DNA from: JADJOY01 sp016713535 [NCBI: Deltaproteobacteria bacterium]
GTDB lineage: Bacteria > JADJOY01
Length of the DNA: 64,000 bases
Assembly: GCA_016713535.1 (NCBI GenBank)
Contig: JADJOY010000008.1
Coordinates: 1 to 64,000 of the forward strand
Direction of reading: 5' to 3'
In this document: positions 43,138 to 53,008 of the stretch, in pieces
Layout of the letters: the number at the start of each line of letters is the position of its first letter
How positions within the stretch are numbered: position 1 is the first letter of the stretch
Made by a program: the position numbers and the translations under genes
The notes under the pieces: model-generated
The model's input: only the letters and a program-made list of their open reading frames with translations
The model's database searches: none
What the model was told of the DNA's origin: nothing

Positions 43138-45192
43138 TCACAGACGCTGTTCGAGGCTCGCGGGGATGTACCGCTCGTAGCCGGTGAGGACGCCGCCCAC
43201 GAGCTCGGCGCCCGCTTCCTTGATGCGCATGCGGGCCCGGTCGGCGACGGTCTGACCGGTCGACTCCGCGGCGACCACCAGCACCGCCACGTCGCACGCG
43301 CCCGCGAGGGCGTGGGCGACGCTCGACTCGAGCACCGGGGGCGCGTCGACGATCGTGAGGTCGAAGTTGCGCGACACGCCGTCGACCCAGCCCTTGAGCT
43401 CGTCGCGGGTCAGCACCACGTTGTCGCCCGCGGCCGTGCCGGGCGCCGCGACCGTCGACACTCCCGGCACTCCGCTCTCCTGGGGCGCGGCGCCGTCGGC
43501 TCCGCGCGTCGCGTGGCCGGTGACCAGCAGCACCTTGCGGTTGCCGCCGGCGGCGATCGCCTCGGCCAGGAAGCTCGCGACGGCCGCCGAGCCCTCGCCC
43601 GAGATCGAGCTCGTGACGAGCACGCGACGCGCGCCGTGGCTCGCCTGCTCGAGCAGGATCGAGGCCGCGCGGCGGATGGGCTCGCGCGCCGACTCCACGA
43701 TGCGCTTGCCCGTGAGCTTGTGCTCGATCACGGCGAGCGCCGGGACACCGAGCACGCGTGGGATGTCGTCCTCGCGCTTGAAGGTGCTGCGCAGGCTCTC
43801 GACCAGGAACGCGACGGCCAGCGAGACCACCGGCGCGAGCGGTACGCCCACCAGCAGGTTCATGAACAGGTCGGGCCACACCGAGTCCACCGGCGGCATC
43901 GCCTGGTTGAGGATCCCGACCTTCACCATGCGCGCGTCCTGGGCGAGGGTGAGCTGCGAGTCCGCGCGCTTCTTGAGGATCGCCTCGTAGAGGCCCGAGG
44001 CTTCGCGGATGTTGCGATCGAGCTGCTCGACCTTGAGGCGGTGCTGCGGCAGCGGACGCTGCTGCTCGTAGAGATCGGTGAGGGTCCGCGCGAGTGCCTG
44101 GTCCTCGGCGCGCCAGTTGGCGAGCTGCGCCTCCTCGAGACCGACGATGCGCTCGACCTCGTTGCGCACCATCGCCTCGGTGCGCTCGACGTCGGCGCGC
44201 GCGGCCTGCACCTGCGGGTTCTCGGGGGTGTAGCGCTCGAGGAGGCCCTCGAGCGAGAGGCGCTTCTCGAGGAGCTCGTCGTGGAGCTTCACCACCGAGT
44301 CGAAGTTGTTGATCTCGGGGCTCGGGATCAGGGCACCGTCCTTGGTGCGCAGGACCGAGCGGATGCGGTCGAGCTTGGTCTCGAGGGAGAGGATCTCCTT
44401 GCGCAGGTTGATCCGCTCACGCTCGAGGATCTCGATCTTCTCGAGGAGCGTGGTCTCGGTCTTGTCCATCGAGATCAGGCCGTTGTCCGAGCGGTAGTCG
44501 GCGAGCTCCTGCTCGAGGTCGGAGAGCTGCTTGCGGGCGTCCTCGAGGTGATCGTCGAAGAACGCCACGGTGGTCGGCGACTGGTGAACGGCCAGGTGGT
44601 ACCTGGGGTACTCGACCGCGACGGCGCGCACTTCCTTGGTGATCTGGTCGGGGAACCAGCCCTTCATGCCGATCTCGAGGACGTCCGAGTCGGCGATCTG
44701 ATGCACCAGCAGGCGCCCGCGTAGCGCCCCGATCTCCTTCTCGAACTTCCGCTCCGGCGCGGCCGGCTTGATGATGTGGAGCGCCTCGAGCGTGATGCGC
44801 GGCAGCGACTTCACGAACACGATGCCCCGGCGCAGCATCCACTGGATCTTGGAGAGCCCGATGCCGGGCGGCGCCGGATCGGGGCGCGGCTCGATCAGGT
44901 TGAGCTGCCGAACCACCGCCTCGAGCACCGGGCGGCTCAGGATGATCTGGGTCTCGTTGTTCGCTTCTTCCTGCCCGGTCACCGACCTGAGCAGGCTGGT
45001 GGTGTGCTGCGGGAAGATCGCCGGGTCCGAGATGGTCGAGGTGGTCTTCTCGAGCAGGAACTTGGCGGAGGTCTGGAACGTCGGCGGCCAGCAGAAGCTG
45101 AACAGGATGAGCGCGAGGATGATCGCGACGGTGTAGAAGATGATCCGCCACTTGTGCTTGAAGAGCACGAAGTAGATGTCCCAAACGCCCAC
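43138..45192 (-). CDS. Wzc/GNVR-type polysaccharide copolymerase with degenerate kinase domain
   Basis: 684 residues from GTG 45192, with GGAAGGAG upstream. A membrane segment (WRIIFYTVAIILALILFSF) and Wzz domain come first. A ~200-residue periplasmic coiled coil follows (LEQELADYRSDNG, then KLDRIRSVL). A GNVR-like region and second membrane segment lie around residue 445. The C-terminal domain resembles a BY-kinase, but the Walker A loop reads SSISGEGSAAVASFLAEA without the lysine and Walker A' reads KVLLVTGHATRG without the aspartates. Walker B-like LTIVDAPP remains. It therefore probably sets chain length without kinase activity. Confidence 0.87.
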   Translation of the reverse strand: MGVWDIYFVLFKHKWRIIFYTVAIILALILFSFCWPPTFQTSAKFLLEKTTSTISDPAIFPQHTTSLLRSVTGQEEANNETQIILSRPVLEAVVRQLNLIEPRPDPAPPGIGLSKIQWMLRRGIVFVKSLPRITLEALHIIKPAAPERKFEKEIGALRGRLLVHQIADSDVLEIGMKGWFPDQITKEVRAVAVEYPRYHLAVHQSPTTVAFFDDHLEDARKQLSDLEQELADYRSDNGLISMDKTETTLLEKIEILERERINLRKEILSLETKLDRIRSVLRTKDGALIPSPEINNFDSVVKLHDELLEKRLSLEGLLERYTPENPQVQAARADVERTEAMVRNEVERIVGLEEAQLANWRAEDQALARTLTDLYEQQRPLPQHRLKVEQLDRNIREASGLYEAILKKRADSQLTLAQDARMVKVGILNQAMPPVDSVWPDLFMNLLVGVPLAPVVSLAVAFLVESLRSTFKREDDIPRVLGVPALAVIEHKLTGKRIVESAREPIRRAASILLEQASHGARRVLVTSSISGEGSAAVASFLAEAIAAGGNRKVLLVTGHATRGADGAAPQESGVPGVSTVAAPGTAAGDNVVLTRDELKGWVDGVSRNFDLTIVDAPPVLESSVAHALAGACDVAVLVVAAESTGQTVADRARMRIKEAGAELVGGVLTGYERYIPASLEQRL

Positions 45193-45335
45193 GGAGCGGC
45201 TCCTTCCGTCGCATCGGACGGACCACGAGGCACACGCGCAAGGTCAATGGTTTAGCACACCTGGGTGCGATGACGTCACGGGCGGAGGGGTCGGGTAGGG
45301 GGGCGAGTGACGCCCCGGAGCCGGTTTCCCGCGGC

Positions 45336-46658
45336 TCACCCGGCCGCTGCGGTGGGTACGGCGACGCGCCGTGGCGAGCGCCCGGCGAGCGCTTCGAGGA
45401 GCCCGTAGGCGGCGGCGCCCGCGAAGATCAAGAGCACCGGCTCGACCTGGAGGCGGTAGCGCACCAGGGTCATGAAGATCCCGCACCGGACGAAGAACCA
45501 CGCGACGTACGAGAGCAAGAGCCCCACCGGGCTGCGCCGCGCCAGCGACCACGCGATCCCGACCACGAAGAGGCTGAGCACCGCCGCGTACCAGATCTGG
45601 GTCACGAGCACGAACAGCTTGGGCCAGAAGTTGAAGCCCGGCTGGATCGTGAAGAAGCGCTTCCACTTGCCGAGCACGTAGCCCGGCATCTCGCGCCAGT
45701 GGTCGTGCCAGAACGCGAGCACGATCTCCTTGAAGCGCTGATCGACCTCCACCTCCGTCTCGAGGCCCGCGAAGTTCGGGTCCTTCGACAGGTCGGGGAG
45801 CGTGAAGTAGTCGGCCTGAGGGTTGCCCGGCCACGGGATGAAGAGCCCCTGCAGCTCGGGGTTGCGCAGGATCTCCTCGTTGTTGGCCTGCCAGAGGATG
45901 TAGCCGCCCTCGGTGGTGAGCGGGATGAAGTGGTCCATCACCGCGAAGTTCCGGGCGATCCACGGCGCCAGCAGCACCAGCGGCACGAGCCCCGCTGCGA
46001 GGCCCACTCCGAGCATGCGCATGGGCGGGCGGACCGCGAACAACGCCCACGTGCCGATCGTGGGCACCAGGATCGCGAAGTCGGGCCGCACGTAGACGAG
46101 CACGCCGAGCAGCAGCCCGCCGACGATCGCGGGTGTCCAGCCCGACGCCGCCCCGCCGCTCCCGTACGCCCGCGCGTAGTGCACCAGCGTCCAGGTGATG
46201 AGCGCGATCCCGACGCACTCGGCCCACACCTGGTAGTCGTAGAAGATCAGGAACGGGTCGATCGCAGCGAGGACGCCCGCGACGAGCGCGGGGCCGGCGC
46301 CGACGAGCAGCCGGGCCAGCACGAACGTCGCCGCGGCGGTCGACGCACCGACCACGATCTGCACCATGCACACCGCGAACGCGCTCTCGCCGCCCGCGAG
46401 CTTGATGCCCGCGAGCAGCAGCGGGTAGCCCGGCATGCGGTGGGCGGTGGGCTCGCCGGGGACGAGGCCGAATTCACCCCGCTCGACGATCGCCTTCGCG
46501 AGCCCGTCGTAGATGATGCCGTCGCCGATCGGCGGCTGGAACGGATGCAGGAACGTGAAGCCGAGGATCAGCCGGAAGGCCAGGGCGATGCCGAAGATCC
46601 ACCACGCCGCGGCGCGGTGCTCGGCGAGGCTGCGCAGGCGAGGGAGGAGTTCGGCCAT
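45336..46658 (-). CDS. GT39-like membrane glycosyltransferase
   Basis: 440 residues from ATG 46658. After the first membrane segment comes IGDGIIYDGLAKAIVERGE, matching the periplasmic catalytic loop of ArnT/PMT-type enzymes (Asp at ~45). MPGYPLLLAGIKLAGG follows and then about nine hydrophobic segments. It uses a polyprenyl-phosphate sugar to glycosylate a lipid or protein on the periplasmic side. It is 143 bp from the Wzc-like gene, which it precedes on the same strand. The open frame further upstream is shadow sequence. Confidence 0.87.
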   Translation of the reverse strand: MAELLPRLRSLAEHRAAAWWIFGIALAFRLILGFTFLHPFQPPIGDGIIYDGLAKAIVERGEFGLVPGEPTAHRMPGYPLLLAGIKLAGGESAFAVCMVQIVVGASTAAATFVLARLLVGAGPALVAGVLAAIDPFLIFYDYQVWAECVGIALITWTLVHYARAYGSGGAASGWTPAIVGGLLLGVLVYVRPDFAILVPTIGTWALFAVRPPMRMLGVGLAAGLVPLVLLAPWIARNFAVMDHFIPLTTEGGYILWQANNEEILRNPELQGLFIPWPGNPQADYFTLPDLSKDPNFAGLETEVEVDQRFKEIVLAFWHDHWREMPGYVLGKWKRFFTIQPGFNFWPKLFVLVTQIWYAAVLSLFVVGIAWSLARRSPVGLLLSYVAWFFVRCGIFMTLVRYRLQVEPVLLIFAGAAAYGLLEALAGRSPRRVAVPTAAAG

Positions 46659-46851
46659 GGAGCGGTGCGGTGGAACGATCGCGGTCGCGTGAACGTCGAC
46701 GGAGGGGGTTGGCGGACGCGTCCTCTCGAGCGCGGGCTCATGGTTGGGGAACGCCCGCCGGCTCGGCGGATCCCCCCTGCTTTCCATCCCGGATTTGGTC
46801 GCGTACCTAACCTCACCGCCGCCCCTGGGGAGCGTGCGAACGGAGGACGTT

Positions 46852-49094
46852 GTGGCTAACCGTCTACAAGGGAGGACGTTCCTCCTGCAAGTGGTCTTGA
46901 TGCGATTCCTGCTCGGCCTCGGCGTCGCGTCACCGGCGCTCGCCCAAGGTGGCGGCGGCGACGGTCCGGAGCGGGTGGTGTTCTCGTTCGACGACGGGCT
47001 CGCGGGCTGGGTCCTCGGCGGCAAGGCGCCGACCTACAGCGCGCATCGCCAGGACCCGGGCTCGTGGAAGGACGGCGGCGGAGCCGCCGAGATCCGCTAC
47101 GAGGCCGGCGAGAAGGTCCTGTTCGGCACCGACTGCCTGAACCAGGGGCCACCGCCCGGGCTCCTGCAGCGGATCTTCGGCGGCAGCTCGACGCCGCGCG
47201 CGCCGTTGGTCGACGTCTCGTCCATGGCGGGCTTCGCCTTCGAGGTGTGGAGCGAGGCCAGCACCATGCTCTTCCTCAACGTCGCCGAACGCTCCGGCGC
47301 ACGCTACGTGCATCCGTTCGAGGTGCGCGCCGGTGAGTGGCAGCACGTGCGCGTGCCGCTCACGTCCTTCACGCTCGCCGGCGACTCGAGCGACGACGAC
47401 GGCAAGCTCGACGGCGACCAGGTGTATGCGTTCGCGCTCGGCGACCTGCGCTCCTTCACGAGCGGCGACTCGCCGGCGAACCGGGTGCGGATCGATTCGT
47501 TGGCGGTGTGGGACGCCGAGCGAGCGACGCGCGGACGGCCGGACCTCGCGGCGACGCCGCGGCCGGCGAGGTCGGCGGCGGCGAGCGGATCCGGGTGCGC
47601 GGCGCGAGCGGCGCGCAGGTGGCGGGCGCGGGCGAGCGCCTCGACGTCGTCGGCCCGCCCGAGGCGCGCGCGACCGGCGCGCTCGAGATCGCGTGGGCCG
47701 ACGCGGCGAGCGGCGCGGTGGTGCCGACCGCGGCGGCGGCGCAAGCGCCGAGTCGCACCGGCCTCTACCGCGTCACCAGCCGGGTCCGCGGCGCCGACGG
47801 AGCGATCACCGCGTCGGGCGTGGACACCGTCGCGGTGGTGCCGGTCGAGCGCACTCGCAGCTGGCTCGGCGCGTGCGTCCTCTCGGATCTCGCGAGCGTC
47901 GAGCGCGCCGGCGCGAACCCGACGCTCGCGCGCGCCGCCGGCATCACCTGGGACCGGCCGATCGTGTCGTGGAAAGGGATCGAGCGGACCCGTGGCCAGG
48001 ACCGCTGGGACGACACCGACCGGCTGATCCGCGAGCGGGTCGAGCAGGGCTTCGAGCTCGCGCCCATGCTCGCGCACGCTCCGGAGTGGGCGGGCAGCGA
48101 CGAGAGTGGCGACGCGCCCCCCACGGACCTCGCGGCGCTCGAGAGCTTCGCCGAGCGCCTCACGCGCCGCTACCGCGACCAGGTGCGGTTCTGGACCCTC
48201 GGCAACGAGCCCAACTGGGCGCACACCAAGATGCCGGCCAAGACCTACGTCGGGCTGCTGGCTGCGTTCCAGCGCGGCGTGAAACGCGCCGACCCCGACG
48301 TCAAGGTGCTGATCGCCGGGATCGCCTTCATCGATCTCGACTACGTCGAAGCGCTCTACGACGCGGGCGCGGCGCCGCACTTCGACATCATGAACCTGCA
48401 CCCGTACGCGTTCCCCGCGCCGCCCGAGGACGAGAACGGCTCGGGCTTGCTGCGCCGCACCACCGGCGTGGAGGCGAGCGTCGCGGGGATCAAGAAGGTG
48501 AAGGCGCTGATGGAGCGCCGCGGCGACGGTGCGAAGCCGCTCTGGATCACCGAGATCAGCTGGGGATCGGGCCAGGCCGCGAACGACCTCGAGGCGAAGT
48601 TCCGTCCCTTCATGGTCGATCCGCCGACCCAGGCGCGCTATTACGTGCGCGCCGCCTTGCTGTCACGGGCGTGGGGGGCCGAGCGCTTCTTCCTGCTCGC
48701 GGTGCCCGAGCTTCCCGACGCGGCGGCCTCGCTGTTCGCGCGCTCCGGGGTGGTGGAGGCGGACGGAACGCCGAAGCCGGCGCTGGTGGCGCTCGCCACC
48801 CTCGCTCGCGAGGTCGGCGACGCGCGACTCGTGGGCGAGGTGAGCGGGCTGCCGCCCACGGCGAGGGGCGTTGCTTTCGAGCGCGACGGCGAGAAGGTGC
48901 TGGCGCTGTGGTCGACGGCGGGCGCGGTGAGCGTGCGCGTGCCGGGCGCGGGGCGGCTGGTGCGCGCGGTCGATGGCTTCGGGCGGCCCCTCGAGGACGG
49001 CGTCTCGATCACGGACGGCGTGATCGCGGCGACCGTCGACGAAATGCCGCGTTACATTCACCTCGCCCCGCCCGCGGCGTCATCGAGTCCCTGA
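46852..49094 (+). CDS. Secreted glycoside hydrolase, clan-A-like, with N-terminal carbohydrate-binding-like domain; one frameshift
   Basis: GTG 46852 is preceded by GGAGGA at ideal spacing. A signal peptide ends SPALAQ. Residues ~35-215 form a CBM-like jelly roll (VVFSFDDGLAGWVLGG, then EWQHVRVPLTSFTLAG). The frame changes near 47560: one missing base after DLAATP, resuming AAGEVGGGERIRVRGAS. The TIM-barrel domain has the acid/base FWTLGNEPNW (~residue 450) and nucleophile candidate PLWITEISWGSG (~565). These are the two glutamates expected of clan A retaining enzymes such as GH39/GH5. A small beta-sandwich closes the protein. Corrected length is ~747 residues; substrate unknown. Confidence 0.83.
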
Positions 49095-49154
49095 TGGCGG
49101 GGACGCGTCCAGCGGACGAACGAGCCAGTTGCTGAAATTTGCGACGTTTGTTGA

Positions 49155-49195
49155 CGGATTCGTCGTTGCTAGCGAATCCGCCCGGTTCGTATACT
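49155..49195 (+). promoter_or_regulatory. Promoter with overlapping inverted repeat upstream of the second hydrolase
   Basis: TTGCTA (49166-49171), an 18-bp spacer and TATACT (49190-49195) give a good sigma70-type promoter. CGGATTCG (49155-49162) and CGAATCCG (49173-49180) form a perfect inverted repeat flanking the -35 box, suggesting a repressor or activator site. The first AT-rich part of 49095-49288 is otherwise featureless. Confidence 0.55.
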
Positions 49196-49288
49196 CGCTG
49201 TGATGCGAAGCGATCGGGGGAGCCGGGTGCGCGTCGACCGCGCGCCGGGCCGGATGGGAACGGACGCTCGACTTCGCCAGGAGGCCAC

Positions 49289-52200
49289 GTGCACGTGACA
49301 CGCACTCTTTCCTCGTCGCATTCCCCCCGACCGAGCGCCGCCCGTCGCGGGCGCTTCGCGCGCGGCGCCACGATCCTGGTGTGCGCCGCGCTCGGGTTCG
49401 CCTGGCTCGGCCACGCCGAGCGCCCGGCGCAATCGGCGGTGACCGTCAGCAAGAACCTGATCAGCTTCTCCGACAACCGCACCGCCTTCTGGCAGGGAGT
49501 CGGCACGGCGTCGGGGAGCTGGGCGGCGTTCACCGACGGTAGCCGCACCGCCGGAAACCAGACCGTCTACTACAACCCGGACACCAGCGCGAACGACAAG
49601 CTCTCGGTGCTCCAGACGGTCGATCTCGCGAGCCCGGCCGAGTTCACCTACCAGGCCGAGGCGCGCGCCAACAACACAAACGTGTGGTTGGGCGTGGTCT
49701 TCAACTACCAGGCGAACGGCGACCACTACCTGTTCCGGGTCAAGACGGGTGGCACCACCTGGGAGCTCAAGAAGAAGACCGGCGCCAACTACGCCAACGT
49801 CGCCACCGGCAACCTCACGGCGCCCGGCGGCGGCTGCGTGAACACCGCCGCGGTGACGGTGCCCGCCAACAGCTACTTGACCCTCAAGGGCGAGCGCCAC
49901 TCGGCCAACCCGAGCCAGATCACGGTCAGCTACCAGGGCAACGTGCAGGCCACCGCCACCGACGCCAGCGCGCTGTCGGGCGGCAAGGTCGGTGTGTACG
50001 TGAACGGCAACTTCGCGTTCTTCGGCAACCCCGAGCTCACCGGCACCATCAACGTGAGCATGCCGGTCCAGGTGGACGCGGCGTCGGTGGTGAACGCGAT
50101 CCCGCCCGACATGTTCGGCACCAGCCTCGGCATGTTCGGCATCGACAACGGCATCAGCGACTTCATCACCGACCAGGCCACCTACGATGCCTCGATCAAC
50201 AAGTGGATGAGCTACCTGAGCCTGGTCGACGACCTGCGCCCGACCCGCATGCGGTACCCGGGCGGCGTCCAGGGCAACGGCAGCTACTGGGTGCAGGGCA
50301 TCGGACCCATCGCCGGCCGCCGCGCCGACGGGTTCTTCGACGCCATGATCTCGATCGGCACCGACGAGGCGCTGCGTTACGCCGAGGAAGCGGGAGGCAA
50401 GGGCAACCTCATCGTCAACATCGATTGCCTCGTCACCGGCAACAAGAACAGCGGTTGCGACCGCGTCGCCCTCGGCGAGGCGGGCTCGATCCTGAGCGCG
50501 CAGGACTGGGTCGAATACGCGAACTACCCGGCGGATGGGACCAACGGGAACGGCGGGGTGGACTGGGCCGCGGTGCGTGCCGCCAACGGCCGCACGCGGC
50601 CGTACGCCATCGACGTCTGGGAGATCGGCAACGAGGTCATCCAGTCGAGCGCCGCGAACTACGCGGGCCTCTTCAACCGCTTCGCGGTCGGCACCGGCGG
50701 CGCGTCGGTCGGCCTCAAGGGCACCGACCCCTCGGTGAAGCTCGGCTCGCAGGACGACGTCTTCTTCAACACCCTCGGCAACCGGCTGCTCTGGTACCAA
50801 AACGGCGGCAACGGCGTGAACGACATCGCGGGTGCCAACATCGACTTCTGGGCGCACCACCCGTACGGCCCGTCGCCGTTCTTCTCGCTGATCTTCCAGA
50901 AGGACAACACCGTCTCGGTGACGCACACGTTCCCGCAGGGCGGCGACTTCACGTTCACCTTCGAGGCGGCGGCGCTCTACGTTCCGTCCGCCGCCTATCC
51001 GACGCTGGTGCTGCAGATCGACGGCGTCACGCGCTGGTCGCAGACCATCAACCAGGCGTTCTCGATCGGCACCAACGAGTTCCCGGTGTGGAGCACCACC
51101 ATCACCGGCATCACCGCCGGCACCCACACCATCACGGTGCAGGCGGTGGGCGCGTCGTCGAACCAGCTCAGCGTCGATACCCAGGTGGTCCTCGCCGGGC
51201 CGGGCAGCCCGAAGGCGATCGACCTGTCGAACGCCGACCTCTTCTACGAAGCGGTGGCGGGTGTCCCCGACGCCGTGCCGACGTTCCTCGGCGAGCGCGT
51301 GCCCCTCGAGGGCGGGAAGCCGGCCTACGCGACCGAGTGGAACACCATCTACGGCATCAACGCGCGTCCCAACGACCTCAAGTCGGGGATCACCAACGCG
51401 CTCTTCCTCGCCAACTTCTTGAAGCAGGGCGTCAAGCTCGGGAACTTCTTCCCACTCTACGGCGAGACGCAGTTCGTGGGCGCGATCGAGGGCGTGGCGC
51501 GCGACGCGGCCAACAACCAGATCGGCCGACTCGACCCGCGCATGCGTCCCACCGGTCACATCCTCGCCGCCGCCCGGCAGTACCTGAGCGGCAACCTCGT
51601 GAGCCTCGAGACCGCGCCTTACGGCTACCACTACGACGCCGACGACGGCTTCCTGGTGGGCGGCGCGATCGGCTCGCTCTACCGTGAGATCCCGAACTAC
51701 GTGGACGGCCTCGCGGCGCTCCAGTCGAGCGGCAACACCCTGGTGGTGATGCTGGTCAACCGCAACCGCACCCAGAACATCCCCATCGACCTGAGCCTCG
51801 CGAGCTTCAACCCGGCCGCGACCGGCACCCAGGTCGTGATCACCGGCGCCGACATCGGCTCCAACAACGAGCCCGAGAACTCGAGCGGCGGCACGCCCCA
51901 GGTGACTCCGGTGACGTCGGCGCTGAACGGTGTGTCGGCGAGCTTCTCGTACACGCTGCCGGCGCGGTCCGTCGTGTTCCTGGTGCTCAACAAGCTGGGC
52001 TCGGATCCGAATGCGCCGTCGGCGCCGTCGTCGCTGGTGGCGAACCTCGCCGGCTCGAACGTGAACCTGTCGTGGGCGGCGAGCGGCAGCGGCGACCTGG
52101 CCGGCTACGACGTCTACCGCAGCCGTCACTCGGGCGGGCCGTACGCGAACAAGATCAACGCCTCGCCGGTCGTCGCCACCAACTACCAGGACACCACCGC

Positions 52201-52744
52201 GGAGCGAGGCTACGCCCACTACTACGCGATCAAGGCGGTCGACACCGACGGCCACGAGTCGTCGTTCTCGAACACCGCGAGCACCACGCTCGGCGGCTCG
52301 GCCCCCGTATGGGCGGTGCCGTCCGCGGTGACGGTGAACTTCGGCAACCCCAGCGGCGACGCCGTCACGGGTCTCGCGGTGGCGGATGGAACCACCTTCG
52401 ACGTGGCGGGGGCGAGCAACAAGGTCGACTTCCAGGCGGACTTCACGCTGCCGCTCAGCGCTTCACCGACGTCGTTCGCCGCGTACTACAACGGCACCTG
52501 GCCGGCGGCGGCCAAGACGGTGCGGCTCTCGCTCTGGGACTGGGGGACCTCGTCGTGGGTCGAGGTCGTGAACCGCACCGATCCGCAGAACTTCCCGACC
52601 CGGCTCATCTGGGGAACGGTGAAAGCGGCCGAGCTCACGAAGTTCGTGAACGGCTCGTTCCAGGCGAAGGCGCGCATCAACATCGACAGCGCCGGCACCA
52701 GCGCGCTCAAGAGCGACTTCATCGCCGTGCAGGCGCGTAGCTGA
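49289..52744 (+). CDS. Large secreted multi-domain glycoside hydrolase (GH51/clan-A-like)
   Basis: 1151 residues from GTG 49289, with CAGGAGG upstream. A signal peptide or anchor (ILVCAALGFAWLGHA) leads to a concanavalin/CBM66-like domain (TYQAEARANNTNVWLGVVFN). A TIM barrel follows with RMRYPGGVQGNGSYW, the acid/base DVWEIGNEV (~443) and nucleophile candidate AYATEWNTIYG (~681). Between the two glutamates lies an inserted beta-sandwich (~540-640) resembling calcium-dependent xylan-binding modules. After ~905 comes a fibronectin type III domain (SSLVANLAGSNVNLSWAA), then a C-terminal sandwich. GH51-like arabinofuranosidases share this glutamate layout; the substrate is inferred only in outline. 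Confidence 0.86.
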   Translation: MHVTRTLSSSHSPRPSAARRGRFARGATILVCAALGFAWLGHAERPAQSAVTVSKNLISFSDNRTAFWQGVGTASGSWAAFTDGSRTAGNQTVYYNPDTSANDKLSVLQTVDLASPAEFTYQAEARANNTNVWLGVVFNYQANGDHYLFRVKTGGTTWELKKKTGANYANVATGNLTAPGGGCVNTAAVTVPANSYLTLKGERHSANPSQITVSYQGNVQATATDASALSGGKVGVYVNGNFAFFGNPELTGTINVSMPVQVDAASVVNAIPPDMFGTSLGMFGIDNGISDFITDQATYDASINKWMSYLSLVDDLRPTRMRYPGGVQGNGSYWVQGIGPIAGRRADGFFDAMISIGTDEALRYAEEAGGKGNLIVNIDCLVTGNKNSGCDRVALGEAGSILSAQDWVEYANYPADGTNGNGGVDWAAVRAANGRTRPYAIDVWEIGNEVIQSSAANYAGLFNRFAVGTGGASVGLKGTDPSVKLGSQDDVFFNTLGNRLLWYQNGGNGVNDIAGANIDFWAHHPYGPSPFFSLIFQKDNTVSVTHTFPQGGDFTFTFEAAALYVPSAAYPTLVLQIDGVTRWSQTINQAFSIGTNEFPVWSTTITGITAGTHTITVQAVGASSNQLSVDTQVVLAGPGSPKAIDLSNADLFYEAVAGVPDAVPTFLGERVPLEGGKPAYATEWNTIYGINARPNDLKSGITNALFLANFLKQGVKLGNFFPLYGETQFVGAIEGVARDAANNQIGRLDPRMRPTGHILAAARQYLSGNLVSLETAPYGYHYDADDGFLVGGAIGSLYREIPNYVDGLAALQSSGNTLVVMLVNRNRTQNIPIDLSLASFNPAATGTQVVITGADIGSNNEPENSSGGTPQVTPVTSALNGVSASFSYTLPARSVVFLVLNKLGSDPNAPSAPSSLVANLAGSNVNLSWAASGSGDLAGYDVYRSRHSGGPYANKINASPVVATNYQDTTAERGYAHYYAIKAVDTDGHESSFSNTASTTLGGSAPVWAVPSAVTVNFGNPSGDAVTGLAVADGTTFDVAGASNKVDFQADFTLPLSASPTSFAAYYNGTWPAAAKTVRLSLWDWGTSSWVEVVNRTDPQNFPTRLIWGTVKAAELTKFVNGSFQAKARINIDSAGTSALKSDFIAVQARS

Positions 52745-52764
52745 CGCATCCTTCCGGACGCACG

Positions 52765-52801
52765 CGGCGGGCGCGGGGCCAGGCCCCCCGCCCGCCGTTT
52801 T
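52765..52801 (+). terminator. Intrinsic terminator after the hydrolase gene
   Basis: CGGCGGGCGCGGGG pairs with CCCCCGCCCGCCG across a short CCAGG loop and is followed by TTTTCGTT, 20 bp after the stop. The rest of the interval to 53008, between convergent genes, shows nothing clear. Confidence 0.7.
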
Positions 52802-53008
52802 CGTTCTCGCGATCGTGCTCCGCGGCGCACGACGCGGAGCCGACGGTCCGGAGCGGACCGCCGCCGGTGGTCCACGTCGCCCGCGCCAGGCGACGGCTGG
52901 GCACGCGACCGTTGCCGCGTCGGTGAATGTCGTGGCGAGGGGGAGGCGCCTCGGCACTTCGCGACGGGCGCGCTCGCCCTCAGGGCCGTGCGCAGAGCGC
53001 GCCGCGCT

